Assembly: GCF_001641285.1 (NCBI RefSeq)
Contig: NZ_CP014841.1
Coordinates: forward strand, 2,480,001 to 2,544,000
Length of the DNA: 64,000 nt
Source: Dyella thiooxydans
GTDB taxonomy: Bacteria > Pseudomonadota > Gammaproteobacteria > Xanthomonadales > Rhodanobacteraceae
Reading direction: 5' to 3'
Part shown: positions 41,220-50,540 of the stretch, piece by piece
Layout of the letters: every line of letters starts with the position of its first letter
Numbering within the stretch: position 1 is the stretch's first letter
Made by a program: the position numbers and the translations under genes
Notes under the pieces: generated by a model
The model's input: only the letters and a program-made list of their open reading frames with translations
Told to the model about the DNA's origin: nothing
Databases searched by the model: none

Positions 41220-41249
41220 ATACCGCACGCACACCGCCTGCGGTAGCGC

Positions 41250-42437
41250 TCAGGGCTTCGGCGACAACACGTTGGAGGCCAGATAGATGCCGCTGGTCGT
41301 GCTGTCGATGCGAAGGTCCCGAGCGCTGCTGGTAAGGGTATAGATGGACTTGTTGTTGGCGTAGAACCAGCGCGTACTGTTGTAGTTGATGGTGTTTCCG
41401 GTGATCTTCACGTCATGCGTGGTGGATGTCACGGCGACGCCGTCGAGGCCGTTCTCAGCAATGGTGTTTACGGCAATCCAGGCCTTGTAGGCCCCCACGC
41501 TCAGGATGCCAAAGCCATTGTTCCGCTTGATCGTGCTCGACTTCACTACCAGGCCGCTCACGTGGTCGTGCAGCTCGAGCCCGTTACCGAGGTTTCCGGT
41601 CATCGTGCTTGCTTCGATACGGACGTCCTTGGAGTTGCCCTGTGTCGACGGTTCGATGTCGATTCCGGCCTGAGGCGCCGTGCCGTTCGAATTGAGGAAT
41701 GTACTGTTGACCACGTACGCACGCGCCACCGGTCCGAACGACAGACCCTGCCGGCGATTGTTGCTGGAGGACACCCGATTGAGCGTCACGTCGGAGGAGG
41801 GAACCGCGCTTCCCGGCGAACCAATGGCTCCGACGTAGATGCCATCGCCCCAGCAGTCGGACACCTTGAGGTCGTGCACATACACCTTGCTCGACGCCAG
41901 GATGTCCAGACCCATGCCCCACTCACCCGCCGTGCCGACATGCCGCACCCGATCGCCGACGATCTGGCCACCACTGATTTCCACGTCGGTCAGCTTCCAG
42001 GCCTTCACGACGTAGTAGCGCGATTGACTGTTGGGGAACGCAACCAGTTGCGCGGCGACATCCATCTTCAGGCGAGTATGCGAGCGCAGGCTGATCGAGC
42101 GGGTGGCATCGATCATGTAGCGACCGGGCGGTACCACGATCGTTCCGCCCGTGGAAGGCAAAGCATTGATGGCCGCCTGGAACGCGGCGGTGTCGTTGTG
42201 CACCCCATCGCCAAGCGCACCGGCGTTGCGAACATTGATCGTTGCCGCACCGATCGTGAGGCTGGGCGTGGGGGTCCACCAGTTGGTGGCGGATGCCGGC
42301 AACGACGTGCTACCCAGCAAGAGCGACAACACCGCCAGCAGTGCATGAAGCGGCGCTTTCCGTCTTGAGCTGCGACGACGGACGGAAGGACTTGCCAGGG
42401 GGCGGCAGATCAGGGGAACAGCAAGGGAACGGATCAT
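41250..42437 (-). CDS. Secreted parallel beta-helix protein (pectate-lyase-like fold), paralogue 1
   Basis: 395 aa from MIRSLAVPL; an ATG at 42485 in the same frame is the alternative. A long basic n-region and Sec-type signal (cut near PASA, about residue 50) precede a right-handed beta-helix. It opens with INVRNAGALGDGVHNDTAAF, the Pectate_lyase_3 start, and continues with repeated turns (VEISGGQIVGD, VYVHDLKVSDCWGDGIYVG, NRRQGLSFG). About 45% of positions visibly match the protein at 44426-45595. Likely a polysaccharide lyase or C5-epimerase acting on this locus's polymer in the periplasm or outside. AT-rich promoter region upstream. Confidence 0.82.
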   Translation of the reverse strand: MIRSLAVPLICRPLASPSVRRRSSRRKAPLHALLAVLSLLLGSTSLPASATNWWTPTPSLTIGAATINVRNAGALGDGVHNDTAAFQAAINALPSTGGTIVVPPGRYMIDATRSISLRSHTRLKMDVAAQLVAFPNSQSRYYVVKAWKLTDVEISGGQIVGDRVRHVGTAGEWGMGLDILASSKVYVHDLKVSDCWGDGIYVGAIGSPGSAVPSSDVTLNRVSSSNNRRQGLSFGPVARAYVVNSTFLNSNGTAPQAGIDIEPSTQGNSKDVRIEASTMTGNLGNGLELHDHVSGLVVKSSTIKRNNGFGILSVGAYKAWIAVNTIAENGLDGVAVTSTTHDVKITGNTINYNSTRWFYANNKSIYTLTSSARDLRIDSTTSGIYLASNVLSPKP

Positions 42438-43087
42438 GGACGTCTCACGAGAATGATGGGTAGGTACGTATCGCGTTTTCACCATGCCTTAATCGGTCCG
42501 TCGGGGAATGTGTTCGGGAGCACGCAATGGAAACTCTTTAAATTGTTGATATTAATTAATTTGTCACCAAAAGATCGGTAGTGGCCAGGGCGTCCCGCAC
42601 CGCCGCTATGCACTCTTGCGTGCCCCGACGGGTTGCCGGAATCGATCGGGCCGAATGACCGGCGTGGCCCGGGATGGCGGTGCGCGGCGCCACTTTGGCA
42701 AAGGCGGTTGGCGCTCGGAGACGCATGCGGCAATCGCTTGCCCGACACGCCGACACGCCGCTCTCCCGCGACTGGCAAGGAGGGATCGACGCCAGGGTGC
42801 GGGCGTCCACGCTGTCTGGAGACATTGAAGGCCTGGGCGATCGGCGTCGGAGAAATCGTCGGCACGACACGGACGCGAGCCAGAGGTTCGACAAGTGATC
42901 GTGCAACGCCGGCGATGCGGCGCACCCTATGGGCTAAATGCATGCGATGTGTGAATCACGCACGGATAAACCGGCAGTGCCCATGCGCCAGCCCTGGCTG
43001 CGCCTGGGCTCAGGCTGGATGAACAGGCGCCATCCGCGGTGATTTTCGGCGTCGCGGTGGTCGCTACCACCGCGTCCGCCGAGTCCG
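42438..43087. other. 650-bp intergenic region inside the exopolysaccharide locus
   Basis: No convincing gene. The first part (42480-42590) is AT-rich and holds a candidate minus-strand promoter for the beta-helix gene (-35 GTGACA at 42562-42567, AT-rich -10 region around TTTAAA at 42537-42542). The rest is GC-rich with only short frames lacking ribosome sites, and ends in a hairpin next to the GT4 stop. It may be the remnant of a deleted gene. Confidence 0.5.
43053..43074 (-). terminator. Hairpin downstream of the glycosyltransferase operon
   Basis: Perfect 9-bp stem CGCGGTGGT / ACCACCGCG with a 4-base loop, 14 bp beyond the GT4 stop. Followed on the minus strand by ACGCCGAAAAT, so not a classical U-run. 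Confidence 0.45.
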
Positions 43088-44263
43088 TTACGGCATCGGA
43101 CGAACCGTCGGTCGCGTTGCCGACGGTGCCGGACGCAGCAGTTCCCGGTAGACATCGACCGTGCGCTGGATCACCAGCTGTTCGTCGAACTCGCTCAGCG
43201 CCCGTTGCCGTGCGCGCGCTCCCAGCCGCGCCAGCAATACGCGATCATCGTCCAGCTGGGCGATGCGATCGGCCAATGCACGGGCATCGCGGACCGCGAC
43301 ATGCAAGCCATCGACGCCGTGGTGCGTCACCACTTCGCGGCACCCCGGCCGATCCGTTGTGATGATCGCCAGGCCGCATGCTGCCGCCTCGATCAGGCTC
43401 CTGGGAACACCCTCGCGGTAGTAGCTCGGCAGCACCATCACCTCGACCTCGCGAAGCAACGCGGGCATGTCCTCGACATGCCCGAGGCAACGCACCAGTC
43501 CCTCACGGCCCCAGCGCTTGACCTGTGCCTCTTCGACCGATCGCGGATTGCCCGGATCCGGAGTACCGGCGAGCAGGAATTCGACCGACCGCCCCTCCCT
43601 CCGCAGCAGCGCGGCGGCATCGACGTATTCCTGCACACCCTTTTCCCAAAGCAGACGCGCCGCGAGCAGCACGCGCAGGCGGCCGTGTACCGGCGAGTCC
43701 GACGCGACCGGTGTGAAGCGGCGCACATCGACACCGGAGCTGCGAATCACCCTCACCCGGTCAGCCGGAACAAGGCGCGCGGCAGCGAATGCCGTCGCGT
43801 CGTCAGGATTCTGCAATATCAGCAGTGAGCGCGGGCGGTCGAGGCTCAACCGGAGCAGCCAGGACACCAACGGGCGTAATACGCGCGCCTTGGTGCGGTT
43901 GCTGGTGAACACGTAGCCCATGCCGGCCACCGCGTTCACCACTGCCGGTACGCGGACCACCCGGGCCGCCAGCGCACCGTAGATCGCGCATTTGAGCGTG
44001 AAGTTGTGCAACAGGTCGGGGCGTTCCCTGCGCAGGGCGGAGATCAGCGCGAACAAGGTGCGTGCCTCGCGCACCGGGCCCAGGCTGGCACGGTCCATAC
44101 TCAACGTTATCCAGCGCAGGCCGCTGGCCGCGAAGCGTGCTCCGAACGGACCCGGTGGCGACAGCATCACTACCTCATGGCCATCGGCCTTGAGGCGTAG
44201 CGCGGTAGCCAGCCGGAAGTTGTACAGATACCAGTCGGTATTGGCGAAGAAGACGAATTTCAC
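43088..44263 (-). CDS. Glycosyltransferase, GT4 family
   Basis: 391 aa from a GTG (VKFVFFANTDWYLYNFRL), chosen because the protein family begins at this strand and GAGG lies 8 bases upstream; the open frame goes on upstream without similarity. N-terminal GT-B half with VVNAVAGMGYVF, C-terminal half with LLAARLLWEKGVQEYVDAA and the EX7E motif (EGVPRSLIEAAACGLAIITT). It resembles the WcfI/PglA-like GT4 that retains stereochemistry, adding one sugar from an NDP-donor on the inner face of the membrane. Last gene of the contiguous minus-strand operon. Confidence 0.9.
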   Translation of the reverse strand: MKFVFFANTDWYLYNFRLATALRLKADGHEVVMLSPPGPFGARFAASGLRWITLSMDRASLGPVREARTLFALISALRRERPDLLHNFTLKCAIYGALAARVVRVPAVVNAVAGMGYVFTSNRTKARVLRPLVSWLLRLSLDRPRSLLILQNPDDATAFAAARLVPADRVRVIRSSGVDVRRFTPVASDSPVHGRLRVLLAARLLWEKGVQEYVDAAALLRREGRSVEFLLAGTPDPGNPRSVEEAQVKRWGREGLVRCLGHVEDMPALLREVEVMVLPSYYREGVPRSLIEAAACGLAIITTDRPGCREVVTHHGVDGLHVAVRDARALADRIAQLDDDRVLLARLGARARQRALSEFDEQLVIQRTVDVYRELLRPAPSATRPTVRPMP

Positions 44264-44425
44264 GGGTGATGCCTCGTGTTGAACGCGCACTGGAATGGCG
44301 TGCGCGCTGCGATGCATCGATTCGGCCGTTTTGTGTGCGGGGTACGTGCTGCCCGGCATGCGAAAGGCAGCCGGTACCGGAGGCCGGCAAACGCGCCGAC
44401 CGGCACCGGCCAAAGAAACGTCGAA

Positions 44426-45595
44426 CTAATCGATCATCGTGTTGTTTTGCAGCACGACAGAGCGCGCCTCGCCCAGCACCTGGACGTTGCGATCACCGTG
44501 CACTGCGGAGGCCCCGGACAACGCCCGCGCGATGCGCTGGAGCGATCCGCGGAACAGGCGGGTGCCATTGCCACTGAACGTGTTGTGCTCGATGCGGCTG
44601 TCGCGGACACCCTCGCGCACCAGCAGGCCGGCCAGGCCGTTTTCGTCCACCGTGTTCCGATGCACCTGGCCGTCGCGTGCATCGACCAGCAGCAAGCCGA
44701 ATCCGTGATTGCCAGCCACCGTGTTATCTACCAGGCGGAAACCCGACACGCCGCCGAGCAGGCCGTAAACCTGAATCCCGCTGCCCCGGTTGGCCGATAC
44801 CGTGCAACCGCTGATGAGCACGTCCTGTGCACCCATGCGCACCGTGCCGGGCTCCACGTCGATGCCACAGCCGGGTGCAGTGCCGCCGTTGCCGATGAAC
44901 TGCGAGTCGATCACCGACACGCGGCGGGCGGAGGTGATCGAAAGGCCCTGGCGGCGATTTCCACCGCAGCGCACCCGGATCAGTGTCACATCCTCGGCGA
45001 CGACCTTGCCGCTTCCTGCACCACGATCGAAGATCGTGCCGATCGCCATGCCGTCACCCCAGCAGTCGTCGATCCGGAGGTCGTGCACATGCACGTCGCG
45101 TGCACCCAGAATGGCCACGCCGTGCCCCCACTCGCCGGTGGTACCGAGGTGCCCATTCCGCTCTCCGACGATACGGCCACCGCTGATCTCGACGTCTTGC
45201 ACGTCGCGCACCAGCAGCACGTAGGAGCGATCCAGCCTGTTGGGCATCGCGATCAGTTCAGCGCCGACCTCCATCCGCCAATGCATGTGCGAGCGCAGGC
45301 GGACGGATCGCGCCGCGTCGATCCGGTATCGGCCCGCCGGCACGATGATCGTGCCTCCAGCGGCCGGTAGCGCATCGACCGATGCCTGCAGCGCGGCGGT
45401 ATCGTCATGGGAGCCGTCACCGAATGCACCGTGAGCGCGCACGTCGACCGTGCTCCCGAAGAAGGCCGGATCGGTCATGGCTGCCGTGGAACCCACCCGG
45501 GAAAGTACCGGCCCGATGGCCAGCCACAGTGCGCGCCGCAAGAAGTGGCGGCGGCCGAGGGACAGTGCCGGATCCGGCCTGACGGGCACATTCAT
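44426..45595 (-). CDS. Exported parallel beta-helix protein (pectate-lyase-like fold), paralogue 2, Tat-type signal
   Basis: 389 aa. N-terminus has GRRHFLRRALWLAIG, a twin-arginine signal pattern (RRxFLR), unlike paralogue 1, which looks Sec-dependent. It continues DVRAHGAFGDGSHDDTAALQ (Pectate_lyase_3 start) and a run of beta-helix turns: VEISGGRIVGERNGHLGTTG, VHVHDLRIDDCWGDGMAIG, NRRQGLSI, GCGIDVEPGT. Same turn-by-turn pattern as 41250-42437. Its start overlaps the stop of the PP-loop gene by 4 bases. Probably a lyase or epimerase for the exopolysaccharide; no catalytic set can be fixed from sequence alone. Confidence 0.83.
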   Translation of the reverse strand: MNVPVRPDPALSLGRRHFLRRALWLAIGPVLSRVGSTAAMTDPAFFGSTVDVRAHGAFGDGSHDDTAALQASVDALPAAGGTIIVPAGRYRIDAARSVRLRSHMHWRMEVGAELIAMPNRLDRSYVLLVRDVQDVEISGGRIVGERNGHLGTTGEWGHGVAILGARDVHVHDLRIDDCWGDGMAIGTIFDRGAGSGKVVAEDVTLIRVRCGGNRRQGLSITSARRVSVIDSQFIGNGGTAPGCGIDVEPGTVRMGAQDVLISGCTVSANRGSGIQVYGLLGGVSGFRLVDNTVAGNHGFGLLLVDARDGQVHRNTVDENGLAGLLVREGVRDSRIEHNTFSGNGTRLFRGSLQRIARALSGASAVHGDRNVQVLGEARSVVLQNNTMID

Positions 45596-47076
45596 GCGGG
45601 TGGCCCGCCTGATCCAGAAGCGTCATGTCGAAGACCGGCCAACCAGGGAAGGATGATGGCGAGCAGATAGAACTTGGAGGCGAAGTACTTGTTGTCCATC
45701 CGTGAGCGATGTCGCTCCAGCCACTGCGGCGCGCCCGGAAGCACGTCCCGCGCCTGCTGCGCGAACGCGTACACCTGATCGAACCGCCGGCGTGCCAGGC
45801 CACGGATATCGAAGCGGAAGGAACCTTTGGTGTTCACGTAGGGAAGCTGGCCGAAGCGTTGTGCGATGTGCCGACGCACCAGCATCTTGTTGGTCTGGCC
45901 TGGACCGATAAGCAACTCGTCCGGCACGGCATGCATCACCCAGTCGCGTAGTGCCTCGTCGCAGTAGGGGTAGGCCAGGCGCAGGCCCGCCGCCGCGGCA
46001 ACGTATATGCCCTTGCCGAAGACGGCCGGTTCGATGACGGTGACGGAAATGCGCCGGCGCGCCTCGGCCGAGGCGGCTGCCGAGATATCGGCGCGGAACA
46101 GCTCCAGCCGCTGACGCGAGCAGTCCGCGATCGGGCGGCCGAACAGGGTATCCACCTCGATGTCGGTAAACCGCGAGCCGGGATAGAAGCGCTCGAAGCC
46201 GTCCATCTGCAGCGTGCCGAGTACGTAGGCCAGCGGAAAGCTGCTGCGTACCAGGCGCGACTCGAACAGGGCCGGCGCGAGCCGAAGCCTGCACGCCGCT
46301 GCGGCCAGCAACCTGCCACGCCAGGACACCGGCAAGCCGAAATAAGTGTCCGAGCCCAGCCCGTCCAGCAGGCCGTCGCCGCCGGCCTCAGCCACATGGG
46401 TGACCAGATCGCAGTAGGACAGCATGGCGAAATCCGCGGTCAACAGCGGCATCGCCGGCACCATCGCCAGATAGCGGTCATAGGCGCGCGCCGGGTCGCA
46501 AATGAGCGATGTATGGCGGAGGCCGAGCTGACGTGCCACGCTTTGCGCTGACTCCAGTTCGTCCTCTTCGTCGCCTCCCGCATAGGTGACGCATACGGTG
46601 ACTGGGCTGCGTTCCGCGACCGCCATCGCCAGCGACGTGGAATCTTTGCCACCGCTCTGCAGAAGCCACGGCGAGTCCATGCCCCTGACTGCGCGCACGA
46701 CGCCATCGCCGAGCAGCCGGTGATAGGTCGCCACCAATGCGTCGGTGTCCACCGCGCCGATCATCGGGCGGTCGGGAACCGACGCAGACTGGTACGGGAG
46801 ATGGAAGCGCGGAGCCGCGTGGAGATCCTGTCCCGGCGCGAAACCGGTGAATGCAACCTTGACGTCTCGATAGACCGAATGCGGTGGATAGACAAAGCCA
46901 TTGCGCAGCAGATCGGCCACCGACACTTCGTCGAGCGCACCCACCCCGCCGCGATACTCGCCCTGCACGGGTGAGAAATCCACGCAGGCAAGGTACGGTG
47001 AGGCTTGGACCTGCGCGGGCACGCCCAACTTACCGGGTGAGACGACGGCAGCTTGCACGAGGGGAGATCCGCTCAT
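45592..47076 (-). CDS. Asparagine-synthetase-like PP-loop protein without glutaminase domain, paralogue 1
   Basis: 494 aa. The PP-loop SGGKDS (141-146) and the following VTYAGGDEEDELESAQ, GLGSDTYFG and DKYFASK-like end (DNKYFASKFY) form an ATP-pyrophosphatase (synthetase) domain like the C-terminal half of AsnB. The first ~130 residues keep only the end of a glutaminase domain (VSVADLLRNGFVYPPHSVYRDV); the catalytic Cys2 and the nucleophile fold are absent. It should adenylate a carboxylate and amidate it with free ammonia or another amine. It overlaps its paralogue and the beta-helix gene by 4 bases each. Related AsnB-like enzymes amidate uronic acids in some O-antigens. Confidence 0.82.
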   Translation of the reverse strand: MSGSPLVQAAVVSPGKLGVPAQVQASPYLACVDFSPVQGEYRGGVGALDEVSVADLLRNGFVYPPHSVYRDVKVAFTGFAPGQDLHAAPRFHLPYQSASVPDRPMIGAVDTDALVATYHRLLGDGVVRAVRGMDSPWLLQSGGKDSTSLAMAVAERSPVTVCVTYAGGDEEDELESAQSVARQLGLRHTSLICDPARAYDRYLAMVPAMPLLTADFAMLSYCDLVTHVAEAGGDGLLDGLGSDTYFGLPVSWRGRLLAAAACRLRLAPALFESRLVRSSFPLAYVLGTLQMDGFERFYPGSRFTDIEVDTLFGRPIADCSRQRLELFRADISAAASAEARRRISVTVIEPAVFGKGIYVAAAAGLRLAYPYCDEALRDWVMHAVPDELLIGPGQTNKMLVRRHIAQRFGQLPYVNTKGSFRFDIRGLARRRFDQVYAFAQQARDVLPGAPQWLERHRSRMDNKYFASKFYLLAIILPWLAGLRHDASGSGGPPA

Positions 47077-48554
47077 GACGCACCGCCGTTATGCGCGGAC
47101 AGGTCATCCGCCGACGCGGCACGAGCCAGCAGCCACGGCAGGATGATCGCAAGCAGATAGAACTTCGACGCAAAGTACTTGTTGTCGAGCCGATCGCGGT
47201 GGCGTTCCAGCCAGTCCGTCGCACCGGGAAGCTGCGTCTTCGTATCCACCGCGAAGGCGTGCACCTGATCGAAGCGCTTGCGGGCCAGATCGACCAGATC
47301 GAAGCGGAAGCACCCCTTGTCTTTCACATAGGGTAAACGCTGGAAATGGCGGGCGATATGCTCACGCACCAGTACCTTGTTGATGCCGCCGGGCCCGATC
47401 AGCAGGGCGTCGGGCACCTCCCGGAAAATCCACTGGCGCAATGGCTCGTCGCAATACGGGTACGCAAGCTTCAGGTCCAGCGCGCCGGCGATGTAGAGGC
47501 CCTTGCCGAATGTCGCCGCCTCCAGGATCACCGCCGCCAGGCAGCGGCGTGCCTGCATCGTCGGCGCGGCAAGGACCGCGTCGCGGAACAGCCGAAGCCG
47601 TTGGCGGGAGCTTGCCGCAACAGGGCGCCCGAACAGTGCGTCGACCTCGGCATCGGTGAAACGCGAGCCAGGGAAGAAGCGCTCGAAGCGGTCCATCTGC
47701 ATCGTGCCGAGCGCGTAGGACATGCGAAAGCTTGCGGCCACCGGGGCCGACTCCAGCAGAGCATGTGGCAGCGGCAGGTGCCATGCCAAAAGGGCCTTGA
47801 GCCGCTGGCGCCAACCTGTCGGCATCCCGAAATACGGATCCGACCCCAATGCATCAATGACCCCGTCACCGCCGACTGCAGCCACTGTGCTGGCGAGGTC
47901 CGCGTACGAAAGCGTGGCAAAGTCGGCCGTAAGCAGCGGCATGGCCGGCATCATCGCCAGGTAGCGGTCGTAGGCACGACCGGAGTCGCATACCAGCACC
48001 TCGTGGCGCAGACCCAGCCGCTGCGCCACGAAGCGCGCCGAATCCACCTCGTCTTCCTCGATTCCGCCGAGGTAGGTCACGCAGGTGGCGTCCGGACGGA
48101 CCTCTGCCAGCGCAATCGCCATCGAGGTGGAATCCTTGCCCCCGCTCTGCAGGAGCCACGGCGCCTTCATGCCATTCACAGAGGCCGCTATCGCCTCGCA
48201 GAGAAGCCGGTGGTAGCGCATGACGGTCTTTTCGCGATCGATCTCGCCAATCAAGGGTCGGGCGATGGCCCCCGCCAGCTGATGCGGAGAACGGAACCGT
48301 GGTTCGCCATGCAGGTCCTGCTCCGGTTCGAAGCCGGAGATGGCCACCTTCACCTCATGGTAGATCGAGTGCGGCGGATACACGAAAGCGTTCCGCAGCA
48401 GGTCGGCCAGCGACACAGCGTCCAGTTGCAGGCCGGGATCATGCACCCGGCGAAGCGGCGAGAAATCCAGGAGATGCGAGCCGCCCCCCGCAATCATCTG
48501 GATGCGGCCGGGGAATGCAGCTGTCCGGGCACCAGGATGGACCGAGGCGCTCAC
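47073..48554 (-). CDS. Asparagine-synthetase-like PP-loop protein without glutaminase domain, paralogue 2
   Basis: 493 aa using GTG at 48554, which overlaps the EpsG stop by 4 bases (GTGA); the frame extends upstream only antisense to the polymerase gene. PP-loop SGGKDS (137-142), VTYLGGIEEDEVDSA, ALGSDPYFG, and a C-terminus LDNKYFASKFYLLAIILPWL nearly identical to paralogue 1. N-terminal remnant VSLADLLRNAFVYPPHSIYH. Two such paralogues side by side suggest two different carboxylates, or a heterodimer. No glutaminase partner is encoded in the locus. Confidence 0.82.
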   Translation of the reverse strand: MSASVHPGARTAAFPGRIQMIAGGGSHLLDFSPLRRVHDPGLQLDAVSLADLLRNAFVYPPHSIYHEVKVAISGFEPEQDLHGEPRFRSPHQLAGAIARPLIGEIDREKTVMRYHRLLCEAIAASVNGMKAPWLLQSGGKDSTSMAIALAEVRPDATCVTYLGGIEEDEVDSARFVAQRLGLRHEVLVCDSGRAYDRYLAMMPAMPLLTADFATLSYADLASTVAAVGGDGVIDALGSDPYFGMPTGWRQRLKALLAWHLPLPHALLESAPVAASFRMSYALGTMQMDRFERFFPGSRFTDAEVDALFGRPVAASSRQRLRLFRDAVLAAPTMQARRCLAAVILEAATFGKGLYIAGALDLKLAYPYCDEPLRQWIFREVPDALLIGPGGINKVLVREHIARHFQRLPYVKDKGCFRFDLVDLARKRFDQVHAFAVDTKTQLPGATDWLERHRDRLDNKYFASKFYLLAIILPWLLARAASADDLSAHNGGAS

Positions 48555-49606
48555 AGCAGCACGCCCGCTCTGACGTAATAGACGAACACCATCGTCGATA
48601 CCAACAGCCCGCTCCACAGCACCAGCGGATGCCGCAGCAGTGGCGTGCGTGCGTGATAGAGCATCGCGCCCACCATGAATGACACCGATATCCATGGCGC
48701 CAGCAGATAGCGATTGGAATAGTTGCCCCAGCCGACCACAAAGAAAGGAAGCAGCATGACTAGGTATACCGCGGTGCCCCGGCGAATGCGCTCACCGTAG
48801 GGCTCGCACAGCAGGCGTCCTAGGACGAAGGGAACCAGGTACCAGAAGATCGAGAACGCGGCGAAGTCCGGGCGCACACCCGCCCGGTACGCGGCGCCCG
48901 AGCTGTAGCCCATCACCGCTGCGTACGCCGAGGGCAGCCCGATCCGGACCAGCAGCATCGACAGACCCGAGACATAGGCCAGGAAGGCCACGCCGGCGAT
49001 CGCCTTCTGCATGCGTGGGCCAAGCAGCAGCACCGGGGCGAACAGCAGGTACAGGAGCATGGAATAGTGCAGGCTGGCGGCCAGCACGCCGAACATCGCG
49101 GCGCCCCGCCACTGCAGCCGCTGGAAGGCGAGCAAGGCCGGGAATACCAGCATCGAGGCCAGCCCCTGGCGCACCGCATTGATCGAGCCATTGACGAACA
49201 TCGGCGAGAGGAACAGGCACATCAGCGATACCGCCAGGAACGTCAGGTAGTCGCCTCGCATGTCGAGATAGTGGAAGTACCTTCGCGCCGCTGTCGCCGC
49301 AACCAGCAGCGAGAGTGCAAAGAGGCTGCCTTGGTAGGCAGCCACGCTCATCCCGGTGGCGCTCAGCGCACGCGTCACCAGCACGAAGCCCGGCTCGAAA
49401 CGGGTGTGCACCAGATGGTCGCGCATGGCCAGGAAGAAGCCCGCGTAGACATGGGTATCGGTGCCGACATCGAAACCGCGGACGGCAACCACCGCATCGG
49501 CCACGAGACAGGCCGCGAGGATCAGCAACGCGCCAAGCACCCACCGCGCGTTGGCGACACTGACATCACCGTGCGCCGGAACCGACGCGGTCGCGCGCAT
49601 GCTCAT
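48551..49606 (-). CDS. EpsG-family polysaccharide polymerase (Wzy-like)
   Basis: 351 aa from MSMRATASVPAHGDV. About nine to ten membrane helices, with the EpsG pattern of a first periplasmic loop VRGFDVGTDTHVYAGFF and then FEPGFVLVTRAL, VNGSINAVRQGLASML and GWGNYSNRYLLAPW. It would join repeat units on the periplasmic side. The frame is open further upstream over the GT2 gene but without similarity. 25 bp separate it from the GT2 stop, and it is coupled to the PP-loop gene. Confidence 0.87.
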   Translation of the reverse strand: MSMRATASVPAHGDVSVANARWVLGALLILAACLVADAVVAVRGFDVGTDTHVYAGFFLAMRDHLVHTRFEPGFVLVTRALSATGMSVAAYQGSLFALSLLVAATAARRYFHYLDMRGDYLTFLAVSLMCLFLSPMFVNGSINAVRQGLASMLVFPALLAFQRLQWRGAAMFGVLAASLHYSMLLYLLFAPVLLLGPRMQKAIAGVAFLAYVSGLSMLLVRIGLPSAYAAVMGYSSGAAYRAGVRPDFAAFSIFWYLVPFVLGRLLCEPYGERIRRGTAVYLVMLLPFFVVGWGNYSNRYLLAPWISVSFMVGAMLYHARTPLLRHPLVLWSGLLVSTMVFVYYVRAGVLL

Positions 49607-49631
49607 GACGGGCCACCATGTGCTTTCGCGC

Positions 49632-50540
49632 TCATGCGTCACGCCCCTTGCCGGCACGCCGTACCGCAGTGAGCGCCCGTCGTCGGGCGTAGCGCGCCAG
49701 TCCGAAGAGATGGGCGACCAGCCACTGCCCCGAACCCAGCAGGCTCTGTCGACGCAACGCACGGCGCACGTCCACCGCCGCCATGTACATCGCCGAGAGG
49801 TCGCCGCTGAGGCCGCCGGCACCAAAAGGCTCCTTGTGCCAGGACGCGAGCACCTGGTTGATCCGGGCGCAGCGATGCCCGGAGAGCAGGATCTGTGCCC
49901 ACAACATGAAGTCCTCGGCACGCCAGCGGTTTGCGTCGAAGCGGAACGGCAGGTCGCGGCGCAGCACGATGGAGGCGGTGGGAAACGGACTGCGAAGCTG
50001 GAGCAGATGGCCAGCGACCACCGATACCTTGAGTGGATATGCGAGCGCCGGAGGCGGTGCCGAGCGCGGTTGCACGTTCATCCGGTGCGCCAGCAGCGCG
50101 ATCGAGGGGTCGGCGTCCAGCACCTCCATCTGCAGCTTCAATTTCTGCGGATGCCAGCTGTCGTCCGCATCGAGGAAGGCGATCCACGGCTGCGAGGCGT
50201 GCTCCCAGCCGAGGTTGCGGGCGCCGGAGGGACCGCCGTTGCGCGGCAGGCCGAACACCCGGATCCAGCCTGGCGGATAGTGCGCGGCCAGCGCCTCCAG
50301 CCGGGCCAGCGTGCCGTCGCCGCTCCCATCATCCACCAGCAGCATCTCGGCCGGCGGCAGCGTTTGTCCCGCGACCGACGCCACCGCGGCTGCGATCGTG
50401 TCAGCGCAGCGGAAGCACGGGACCACCACGCTCACGGGCGCCACGGGAGCGGGAGCGCACGCGGCGGCACGGGCGTGCACCGGGCATGGCGCGATCCTTC
50501 GCGCGGCCGTCGGGGTACCGCCGGGGCGACGGCGGTTCAT
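49632..50540 (-). CDS. Glycosyltransferase, GT2 family
   Basis: 302 aa from MNRRRPGGTP, whose ATG overlaps the pyruvyl-transferase stop by 4 bases. GT-A fold: VSVVVPCFRCADTIAAAVAS, LLVDDGSGDGT, GPSGARNLGWEHA, the metal-binding FLDADDSWHP, and RAEDFMLWAQILLSGH as acceptor-side ED motif. Inverting transferase, cytosolic, adding one sugar to the lipid-linked unit. The N-terminal ~35 residues are low-complexity. Confidence 0.9.
   Translation of the reverse strand: MNRRRPGGTPTAARRIAPCPVHARAAACAPAPVAPVSVVVPCFRCADTIAAAVASVAGQTLPPAEMLLVDDGSGDGTLARLEALAAHYPPGWIRVFGLPRNGGPSGARNLGWEHASQPWIAFLDADDSWHPQKLKLQMEVLDADPSIALLAHRMNVQPRSAPPPALAYPLKVSVVAGHLLQLRSPFPTASIVLRRDLPFRFDANRWRAEDFMLWAQILLSGHRCARINQVLASWHKEPFGAGGLSGDLSAMYMAAVDVRRALRRQSLLGSGQWLVAHLFGLARYARRRALTAVRRAGKGRDA

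Noticed and set aside
43021-43087. Second gene after GT4
   Set aside because: Only short frames; the clear feature is a hairpin suited to ending transcription.
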